The notes beneath the pieces are model-generated. The model did not search any database. It had not been told where the DNA came from and was given only the letters and a program-made list of their open reading frames with translations. This document shows, piece by piece, positions 47,801-59,800 of a DNA stretch of 64,000 nucleotides; position 1 is the stretch's first letter, and each line of letters opens with the position of its first letter. The stretch spans positions 2,880,001-2,944,000 of the forward strand of contig JADLSH010000379.1 in the NCBI GenBank assembly GCA_016169945.1, given 5' to 3'. The stretch is from Trachythela sp. YZ-2020 (lineage: Eukaryota; Cnidaria; Anthozoa; Malacalcyonacea; Clavulariidae). The position numbers and the translations under genes were made by a program.

Positions 47801-50800
47801 GTTCTTATTAATATTTCAACAGTACGGTTGAGTGGTTCGACGAAATGGTGCCATTCGATGATTGAAGGGTTTTTTTTAACGTGCAGTTCTACACAAAATG
47901 CACAGTTCTAAATCAATTTGTGCAACTCTAAAAAAAAATTGTGCAGTTGAAAAAAATACGAACTTTCAGCCTTCAGGATATGGATATTTATTGTAGAAAA
48001 CTAAAGTAATCGAAGGAATAAATGGAATACATATTGCTTCAATAACAAAAGCAGTACCAGAATATTTATTTTCTCATAACAAACAAAACGATATAGTTTT
48101 TGTTGACAATTTTCAGCATCGTTTCTATTTGTAGGGATGAAAATCAGTTAATGAAAGTTTATTAATAAGAAAAAAATTGTGCCATTTGCGCAAGTTGAAT
48201 TTCATGCTGACATGTCGTATAACTAATATACTAGGGGGCCAAAGCCACCCAGGCCCCATTTTAGCCCCCGGTAAACTATTCCCCTCCCCCAGTGAAGGTC
48301 CCTTTTGTCCAAAGTATAAGCAAAAGAGGGGAAAATGACTTAGTTCAGAAGAGAGTTATAATATTCAGTCTGTTTAGATGGGATATTTCAAAAATTGTCT
48401 CTGAAAATGCAGGAAATCAAGTCACAGAAACCACACACCTTCAATATACCACATTCTTGTTAGGTCCCTTTTCGTTGATGCCCCCCCCCCCCCCACTAAC
48501 TATTTCTTAAAAAAGGCCCTGACATGTTGTGCCAGTATGACAAAAAAAAACCTGGATGATTTATATATTCTAAGAAAAATTCAATGTCTTCACCGTGCAA
48601 GTTTGCATAAACATGAACAAAAAGATACAGAATATAGACTTTTCAGACCGTATCCTGATTGACTATGATTAAACATACTTTATAAATAGATGTTTCAACT
48701 ATGCACTCAAAGAGAAATATTCAACAATTAGATTATGAGCACAAGATTTCTATGAGGTGATAGTTGATTAGGGCGAAACCCGAATGAACTATCATCTCAT
48801 AGAAATCGAGAGCGAATAATCTAATTGTTTTAGTAGAAACCAGCAAGAAAACAGTATTTCAAAACGTTTTTCATAATTTATTGAAACAAATTCGTTAAAA
48901 ATTGCGCCGAGGAGATGGCTGTTTCGCTACTCGCTATCTATCGACAATTAGATGGCGAGTAGCGTAGCCAATCAAATTACAGCATTTGCAATAGTATACT
49001 AGTATGATTCTACTAATCACAATTAGTGGTGTGATGTTTCATTAATATTATTACCTTCGCCAAGAAGTTATTTTTCACCTGGATTTGTGTGTGTGTGTGT
49101 GTGTTTGTTTGCCTGTGATATTTTAATACGAAAATTTGTGGAGCTAATGGCCATGGACCAAGGACAAATCGATTAATTTGTGGTTCAATTTGGATGAAAA
49201 TTAGATGAGAAATGTACTAAATTTTGTCTCGCTTTCCCCGGGCTGAAAATAACTGAATGCATAATTAGGACATGAATAATTTATGCATGAATATTTGACT
49301 TAATTTGCTGGCGTAGGTATGCAGTCTCCGAGTGTCCTCAAGTTCTATATTATAGGTAGATTTTGATTTTACTAACCTGCAAATTTTGATCCATCCAGAA
49401 CTTTGCATATATCCTGAGCTCTCATCATTCCCTCGTTAATACTTTTCGAAGGACTATAACACGGTGGTGGTGTTTTGATCTCAGATTTAATATCACACGT
49501 GCCGTCGGGATCTTCTTTCCAAGATTGTAGAAAAGTGCTCATGCTCTCTGATACGATTCCTTGTGCATTGGCAAAGTCATTCTCAGGATTGTCATCGTAG
49601 GTACCGCAAAGACCAAACACTTGATGCTGACCATCTGGACCAGTTTTGAAGGTGTCTGGTACTTTGATCATCAAATCTTCTTGACCATCCCAGTAGACCA
49701 ACGCACCATCAGCACTCTTCACCATGATATATCGCCCTGCCTGTTGGTGAAGATAAAATAGTTTGCCGATCACCAAAGCGGTGTCGGTGGCACAGGGACG
49801 AAGGGCTGTAAAACCGGGGTTTGATTCTAGCAGTATGCGGTTGAAAATTTGTTACAGATCAAAATATATAGTTTGCAATAAAATGATGCACATATTATTT
49901 TTCTATAAATATAGGTCTGATTCCTGCAATATACAGTTGTCTGATTATAATTTCCCCTCAACTGCATGTGAGAAGAGTGCTTCCAGTTTGATTCTACCAA
50001 ACACCACAGGTTTTCTTCGGGTGGTCCGGTTCCTCCTGTGGTAACTAACACTGGACCAATAAGAGATGTCCTTTACTGGACCTCTAGGGGGACCAGTTTA
50101 GAACTGATACAACTATCCAGTATAAAAGGGTTAGTTTAGTTTACATTTTCTCCTGCAACAACACTGGAGCGGTAAGGGATGGCCTTTACTAGAGCTATCC
50201 AGTATAAATAAAGTTAGTTTGGTTTAGGTTTCCTCCTGTAGTACCACAGGATCTTTAGTGACAAAAATTAGAACTGATAGAGCTATCCGGTATAAACAAA
50301 CATAGTTTAAATCCTACAAATATCAAACAAGAAATCATATTTACCATTCTAATACTGGGTGTCCTCTTCTTATAAGGGACATTCACCACCGCGCCATTAA
50401 TTGTGACATATGGTACTCCATTCTGACTTGTACCCAGATGAACAATCGCGTCTTCCATAACTACTTCAACTTTCTTGTTACATAGACCATTGATGTCGCA
50501 ATTTGGGTCGTTGATCAACATAACACTAAACCTGATTAGCGAGTCCTTAGCATAGACCAGCTGGTATTTGCAAGTTCCGTAGAAATAGTAGTTCTTGCCG
50601 TCAAATGTACGGTAATGACCTCGACCGTATGCATAACACATACCAGGTACTGTAAGGTAAAATACAAATTGGGTGTTATTTTGTTATAGACCCCTTACAC
50701 TTATTGACCCGTAGCAAAAATGTGCCTATAATTAAAGAAATTGGAGCATGAAATTTCATGCACGAGCTCATTTTAACTGCAACTGCAATTGCTCTATGTA

Positions 50801-53800
50801 TCGTTGCCAGATTGGCCAACTAAATGGTAATAGGCCATTTGCAGAGTGAATAGAATAAGTCAAAACAACGAATGACTGGGTCTGGATGGCATGGAGAACA
50901 GTGGGATTTTCAAAACAATGAAAAGACAATGGAACATTCTGATCACTGAATCGTGACTGGATGGCATGGAGAACAGTGGGATTTTCAAAACAATGAAAAG
51001 ACAATGGAACATTCTGATCACTGGATCGTGACTGGATTGCATGGAGAACAGTGGGATTTTCAAAACAATGAAAAGACAATGGAACATTCTGATCATTGGA
51101 ACGTGACTGGACGGCATGGAAAACAGTGGGATTTTCAAAATAATGAAAAGACAATGGTACATTCTGATCACTGAATCGTGACTGGATGGCATGGAGAACA
51201 GTGGGATTTTCAAAACAATGAAAAGATAATGGATTAACATTCTGATCACTGAATCGTTACTGTATGCACTATTGTTATGTTATGATACAAACTAAAAATT
51301 TGTATCCACCAGATCAATATATGTAAAATGTTTAAGATAAATACATTTTAGGCTGGATTAGTTTAACAAGTAAAAATCTACTTACTTCCTGGAAACAATG
51401 GATTTGCTTTGTAATGATGTGCTTCATTGCTAGAATGTTCTAAGAAATGCAAAAATCAATAAGTTAGAAATTCAACACGCTATATTCATCAATAATTAAA
51501 CTCTGCAGCAAGCAAGGAAACGTTGTTGCACGAATTACATTGTTGCGGAAACAAAATTTTCCTCCCTGAAGGAAAAATGTTTTCCAACAAATCAGAAACA
51601 TGGTTTGTTTTCCAACTGCGATTCTTGCTGCGAAAACCATATTTCCTGGTTCGTCCACCTTGGGGAAACATGGCTAGGAAACAATGTTTCCTGGTTTCCC
51701 CATTTTCAGGAAACATGGCTAATAGAAAACAATGTTTCCTCGTTTGTTCACCTTCAGGAAACATGGCCAGGAAACAATGTTTCCTGGTTTACCAAGCTTC
51801 GAGAAACATGGCTAGGAAACAATGTTTCCTGGTTTGCCCAATGCATGTCTTTACAAGACGCCATATTGATACCTACCGATACACGAGTGTTTACAATCAG
51901 CTTCGGTTTTGAAGTTATTTTCATTGCCTGCACATCCTTTGAAAGCGAATGCCTCACAAGCACCATCTTTATGGTACCATCTTGTTTCATTATACTCTTG
52001 CAAGGCCAGTTTTGATGGTTCCCAGATTCGATCACAAACTCGACCTGTCGAGGCAGGGCCTAGAAAAAAGATTTACCAAAAAATATTTATGAATTTTTGT
52101 ACATTTTGTATTCACACGAAAGTAAAATTACTGCAAACTATCATTCACGAATCATTACAAATGGCCTGTTATTTTACAAAACGTACACACGCAAAAATTT
52201 CACATGTTGTCAACAAGATGCATGTGTTCGCAACAGACTTGCAGCAAGCTTGTCAACAAGTTGTAACAATGTTGACATTTTATCAAGTTGCTACAAGGTT
52301 GTCACTCACAACTTGTTACTGTGTTGTTGAATTGTTGGAGGATGCAGGATAACAAGTTATTGGAACAACTTGTAACAAGTCTGTTGAGTCAACAACCTTG
52401 TAGCAAGTTTCTTGTCAACAAGCTTGGAACAAGCAGTGCGAACACATCCTGATAACAAGTTGTGAAGTTGATGAAACAGCATTGGTACAAGTCTGCATGC
52501 TGCAGGTTTGTTACAATTTATGCGTTTTTACGTGTGCAGTACAGTATGCATCAAAGCAGAATAAAGACTACTAGCTGGTTGAGGGAGGTTATTGACAACC
52601 GAAAAACCAATGGAGAAATAGGCTAACGTGCAGTGTGAAATATGATTGTGGGATGATGTAGGCTGATCCAGCCATGTAATGATAGTGTTGAAAATAAGCT
52701 ATGATGGAATCTTAACTGGTTTATATATTACCTATATAGTATTTATTGATCTTATATATTTAAAGGTCGATAATATAGTGTTGTTACTTACTACAAACTT
52801 GGTTACACTCTTCATAGCGATACGTTGTATTCGTAGCATTACATGAATGCCAAATGGTCAGTAGATAATGGAAACAAGCTTTCGTCTGTGGTACATTTAG
52901 ACTCCAGGAAAACTGGCTTGCCAGTTCGTGTGCCGTGTAAAGACGTAACAACAAGATATTTTCCAAGTAATGTGAGGAGACGCCAGGATTTAGGTCTTTC
53001 TCACAGTAATTTTCTGAAATAAATACGTCAATAGATTATTAAAGACGTTTCTTACTAAAGCCCTGATCAAAGGACGAGATTTGACGAGAGTTAGCAAGCG
53101 AGAGTTTGCATGAGACTTTTTCAACTCTCATGCCCCGGTCAAACGAGAACAAGAGTTGCATGAGAGTTGACTGGATATTACCACGCGTAGCATCAACTCT
53201 CATCAAAATTTGAAGCAGCTCAAGGTTGGAGAGTTGGTCATCAAATGCGAGCGAGGGTTGCAACTCTCATCCTCGTTTGACCGGGGCTTAACTCTAAGGG
53301 CTTGAAGTTTGGGTTCATATCTTAAGGCCGACAAGCAGTGGCGTAACTACTATGGGTTCAGACCAGGCGAACCCGGGGGCTCCCAACCCAAATGGCCCAA
53401 AGGGGGGCCCCCAGGCAGCCAAGCTCAGACTGTAGAGCAAAAACAAATTGACAGGGAAGACTCTGAGAAACGAAAAATGCATGAACGCAACAACAAAATA
53501 TATATTCTTCCTTGATATATTAAAATGTCGTTTTCTGACCGTCAGAATTCTGTAAAATCTTCCCCCAAATTCCAGGAAATGGCATTTCAGAGACTCTAGA
53601 TTTAAAAATCATGGGCATGCTTCCGGACCCTCCTAGAATGCTCGTTCCTTCGGCGCGAGGCTTGTGCCTTCGGCACTCGTACTAGGGGGCCTTCGAAATT
53701 TTTGAACCGGTGCCCCCTTGATATAACGTTACGCCACTGCCGACAAGAGTTTACAAATTCCTATTGGTGGTATTGGTGACACACTGACTGTGTACCCCAT

Positions 53801-56800
53801 AATATCAATATTTTAACTTAATTACTCAGTACAGGTTAGTGCATTGTCTTTCACTACAGCGACTGGATTTAATTCCAGGTGGATCGAAAACCTTAACAGG
53901 TTTTGCAACCCAATTGACAAAGGTTCCGAGGGTTAGTTAGTTAAGGTTAGTGCCTAAGGGTTAGTTTTTAGCGAGGGAGGAAAACTGGAGAGTACCCGGA
54001 GAAAATCTCTCGAAGCACAGGAGAGAACCAACCAATCTCTACTCACACGAGTTAATCAAGCACAGCGATGTTACCCAAACGAAGTAAATCCCTGCCCTCG
54101 ACCTGCCGTGTAGACGACTTAACTCAGAGGTAAGGGGCAGCGCGCTAACCGCATCTGGCATGCTTGCTTCCCAAGTGAAGTGTTATAAGCAAAGACAAAT
54201 GGCGCTCGGTTTCGCCTTCAGCCGAGCATTAGGGATAAATTGAATAATCCTGATATATCCTGCGATAACAGCAAAATATCGTGATTCAAAAGATTTTGCC
54301 AACAAGAAATGGTATAAGTGATGGTCCCTATTGGAACTCTAGGACTACACTCGAGGCTCTACCTTTAGAACTGATAGAGCTATCCAGTATAAATATAGTT
54401 ACTTTCGTTTCATTTTGTAGCAATTACAATGGATCAATAATGGATGGTCCTTACTTATACTGGACCTCTATAGTTTAGAAGTGATCGAGCTATATCCATT
54501 ATAGAAAGGTTTGAAAATATTGAGGCCCACAGTTTATTTGCAGTTACCATTGTTTAAATACTACACAGGATCGCGATTCTTACCCATGGAGCAATCTTCA
54601 CCAGAGTAACCGGGGGAACATTTACAAATCATTTCAGGACTTTTGGTTTTGTTGAACACACAAACACCACCTACACATCCTTCGCGACACATGGCTAGGA
54701 AAAAGAAAGAAAGAATAATAAGATGAATTATTATATGGCAAGCGCTAGTTCCTGTAGTTTACGCGATATGATTGGCTAATCAGCGGTCCGGCCAAATTTT
54801 TAGGGGGGCGGGGGGGCAGAGAACAATTTTCCCAACTGACATTGAAAATGCCCGACTTTTAATTCAACCATACTCCACCACGCCCCCCCCCCCGGTACAC
54901 ACACAGGCAATAGATGGAGTCATAGATAGTTCTTGTCTTCGAATGAATGTAAATGTGAATGATTTCGTTGTGTTGATTAACAAAAAGCATGTTTTTTGCC
55001 CGACTGGAGTTGAAAATTTTTGGGGAGGGGGGTACCTGCCCCTCTGCCCCCCGACACAAGTTTGAGATATATTTTTCAGGTAGTTCAGACACAAACCACA
55101 GCAGCTTATTGTAGAATACTACCTACACTGAACCCCTACGTTTGAGATAGATTTTTCAGGTAGTTCAGACACAAACCACAGCTTATTGTAGAATACTACC
55201 TACACTGGACCCCTACGTTTGAGATATATTTTTCAGGTAGTTCAGACACAAACAGCAGCTTATTGTAGAATACTACCTACACTGGACCCCTACGTTTGAG
55301 ATATATTTTTCAGGTAGTTCAGACACAAACCACGGCAGCTTATTGTAGAATATTACCTACACTGGACCCCTACGTTTGAGATATATTTTTCAGGTAGTTC
55401 AGACACAAACCACGGCAGCTTATTGTAGAATATTACCTACACTGGACCGCCACGTTTGAGATCAGTGGCGTAGCCAGTCCGCCGATTTGGTCCCGCTATG
55501 CAAATTTCAAATCATTATCATTATTTATTTCTTTAGAAAATGATCGTTTTCACCGTCAATAAACACGAACAAATTTGCACCAGCTTATTGTAGAATACTA
55601 CCTACACTGGACCACCACATTCGAGATATCCTTTTCTGGTGGTTCAGACACAAACCACGACAGCTTATTGTAGAATACTACCTACACTGGACCGCCACGT
55701 TTGAGATATCTTTTTTAGGTAGTTCAGACGCAAACCACGACAGCTTATTGTAGAATACTACCTACACTAGACCGCCACGTTTGCGATATCTTTTTCAGGT
55801 AGTTCAGACACAAACTACGGCAGCTTATTGTAGAATACTACCTACACTGGACCTCCACGTTTGAGATATCTTTTTCAGGTAGTTCAGACACAAACTATGA
55901 CAGCTTATTGTAGAATACTACCTACACTGGACCACCACGTTTGAGATATATTTTTCAGGTAGCTTTTTTAGGAAACTACATACACTGGACCCTCAAGTTA
56001 GATCGCAATTTGAAGTTTAGATCGCAATAAGAAGGTACAAAGGTACATACGTGTTTCACAGCGATCTCCTTCATACATCAGAAAGACGTTTGGATCGTTT
56101 TGATAATTCGTCCTACAGTCACATTCATTTGGTCCAATACATTTCCCCAAATTGAGACATGGCTCGTCGCAAAAGGCTAGGTTAGAAGACAATAAATTCA
56201 GTTAGGAGACTTTTCTTAACTCGCGTCTGAATTGTAATATACAGCTCTCAGTGAAAGGCATGTCAACGCTACGTATCAGTTTATATGCGAGCGTAAAAAA
56301 TAAAACTCGTCATAAAATACAAATTGGCAAGTTGAGCAATCCTATTTTGTAATTAATTTTTTCATAATAGTTATGTCATTTTTGACAGATCCAAATTGGG
56401 GAAATTGCTAGCTAAACGTAACCTGAACACCGGATGAATAAGTGGATGGCCCTTACTGGACGTCTAGGGAGAATACTTTACAACTGATAGAGCAATGCTG
56501 GATAAATAAAGTTAGCTTAGTTTAGGTCTCCTCCTGTGGTAACACTGGATGAATACGGCTTGAACCTTATTTGACGTCTAGGGAGAGCACTTTAGAACTG
56601 ATAGAGCTATCCAGTATAAATTAAGTTAGTTTAGTTTAGGTTTCCTCCTGTAGTAATATTGGAAGCAATACGGCATGGCACTTATTGGACCTATACGGAA
56701 AACAATTTAGAACTGATAGAGTTATTTTTAGGTTTCCTCCTGTAGTAACACTGTACCAATAAGGGATGGCCCTGACTGGACATCTAGGCAGAATAGTTTA

Positions 56801-59800
56801 GAGCTGATAGAGCTATCCTATAAATATAGTTAGTTTAGTTTTAGCGTAAATTATTTCCCGGTATTCTCCAGCGTAACTGGTTATATAATTATACCTTTCT
56901 GACAGTAATCCCCATTCCAACCGGAAGCACATTTACATACATCAGGAGCTATACATCTTCCGCGATTCATGCATCCTGGTGTACAGATGGCTGTAAAGAT
57001 AAGATATGCTAGCGTGAAGAACGATATTAGTGAGAAGGCTGGTATTACAATTGTAGAAAATATAGAGTAATTGTGGTTATGTGATGGTGGTTGTGATGAT
57101 GGTAGTGGTGGTGGTTATGATGATGGCAGTGGTGGTTGTGATGGTGGAGATGATGACGATGTTGATGATGATGACAACGGTGGTAGTGGTGATGATGGTA
57201 GTGGTGGTTGTGATGATGGTAGTGGTGATGATGATGATGTTGATGATGATGACGACGGTGGTGGTGGTGATGATGATGGTAGTGGTGGTTGTGATGATGG
57301 TAGTGGTGATGGTAAAATGGTGGTAGTGATAGTGGCAGTGTTGATGATAATGATATTTGTGGTAGTGGTCGTGACGATGATTTTGATGGTGATAATGGTG
57401 GAGGTGATGATGATGGTGATAATGATGATGGTGATGATAATGATGGTGATAATGGTGGAGGTAGTGATGGTGGTAGTGTTCATAATGAGTGTGATAGTGG
57501 TTGTGATGATGGTAGTGTGGTGATTGTGATGGTGGAAGTGCGGATGATGGTTGTGATGGTGATGATGGTGGAGGTAGTGATGGTGGTAGTGTTCGTAATG
57601 ACTGTGATGGTGGTTGTAACGATGGTTTTGGTGTTGATAATGGTGGAGGTGATTATGGTGGCGATGGTCATGATGATGGTGGTGATGGTAAAAATGGTGG
57701 TGGTGGTTACGAATATGTGCTGCTGATGATGGTGGTGATTGATGGCAATGATAATTAAAATAGTATTGTTCATGTCATTAAGTTTGATTGATGAGTGTGA
57801 TGGTGGTAATCGTGACATTGACAATGACTTCAAGAGTGAATACAATAAAACACGGACATAAATATTGTCAACTCACGTATCTCGCAGGCAGATCCAGTAT
57901 AACCAGCTGTACAGTCACATGTACCATCACTCTCACATGTCCCACCATTTTCACATTTGGGAATACAATCCTCTAAAAACAACAAGATATCAATGATAAT
58001 TCAGTCCGTAGAAAGGATCTTTCAGTAATATATAGATGGATAAATAGTGTTGGTTAACCGTTAATACGGCAAGAAATGTTACTGTGCGGACATAAGAGCA
58101 ATAATCTGCACAACTTGATCAGAAGTCGTTTACTTTACTCTTTAATAATATAATATATGAAAGATCCACAGTTAGCTAGTGCTAATTTACACGTGGTCTT
58201 CTACCATAAAAGTCTACATAATTTGAATAATATACATTCGATCGTTAAAGTGTTAATATTATCTAAGCATATAACTACTTACAATAACTTATTGACAAAT
58301 ATTTAAATTATCCATGCTAAGTTTTTTAAAAGAGTTGATTTAAATTTAATATCATGCGTTGTGTTCTTTAAATCATTATCTAAGTCGTTCCAATGTTCGA
58401 TAGCTCTTGTCCTAAATGCTCTAGCTAGAAATGTTGCTTTAGTATAGGATGGTATTGCTAATAAGTTATCTCTTTTAGACTTTAGAGAGAATCGTGTTCC
58501 ATAACCATGAGATATTTCCATTGGCTTGATATGCTGAAACACACAGTTCGGTTCGCCTTTATTCAGTAAAGCCTTTACTATATAGTAAAGCCTGGCCTTT
58601 GCAAAACCGATCCCATAATGGTCACAATGCAAGCTTTTGTTTGTGAGTCCACTCATTCATCTTTATATGAGTCCACTCATATAAAGATCGTTGTCAATTA
58701 TATATAATGGGGCATCATATAAGGAAAATCTACGGTATTCTGGCATTGACAGTCTGTACGATCGAAGACAAACATTATGTAATAAATTTATTTCAGTCCA
58801 TAAAATCAGACAGCACACATAAACTTTATGAATTTTGCCTCCCGTTAAAAATCATGTATATAATTCAAGACATATGCGTACTTATCATACCTAGTAGCAA
58901 ACACGCGTACTTATCATACCTAGCAGCAAACACTAATCGATTCAAAAGAACGTACATTCATACAATCAATGTCAAATTTTTTGGGATATTTACCTTTGCA
59001 TTTTAACTTAATTTTAATTGTAAATAGCCTCTTATTTTATCTAAATTAACTTTTGTCATGTTAAACCTACGCAATTCAAATTCAGCTTTCAGCTGCCATG
59101 TAGTTTCAATAAAATATCTATCTATCTGTCTATCTATCTATCTGGTGTGAACCAGACTTAACTGACTTCTAAAAAAATGCTTGTAGTCTTACAACATATA
59201 CGTGAAATAGATCTTACTTTGCGTGCAGTCTGTTCCAATCCACCCCTCAGCACAGGCACACACTCCATCTACACACTTTCCTCCATTGGCACACCCCAGA
59301 AAACATTCTGAAACAAAATATAGACAGGTATTATAACAGATATTAAGAATCTTTAAACTTGCGGTCCAGCGTCGGCTACGGTGTAGACATACTGTAGGTT
59401 GTTGTTGAAACTCGTCACCCCGAAAAATATAAAGCGAGAAATCTTCGGTTTATAATTCAGATGATTAAGGAATGGCTACTAACTTCCAGACGAAGGGCCT
59501 TCGCTCGAAACGTCGAAGTTGTTGTTGTATTTTTTAGGTAGATTGATCCTAAAGACTCGAAGCTTATTGTATAGATGCTACCTACACTGACACCACATGT
59601 TCGAGATTAAGGAATCGCCTGCATGTAACAAAATGATGATCAAGGATGGCCTTAATTCCTTCTCGTACTATATCCTATACGAGTCTGGTTGACACTTTAG
59701 TATCTTACTTTGTCTCATTTACTTTCAGTAGGTAGCTCTGGCAGATCTAGTCAGTAAGCTTGGTAAGGGTAGAACCACTGAGCCTCCTAATTCATATTTT

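Noticed and set aside
57071..57845. Asp/Gly-, Val/Met- and Ser/Pro-rich frames at the GGTGATGAT tract
   Set aside because: Compositional frames of a simple repeat inside an intron between two EGF exons.
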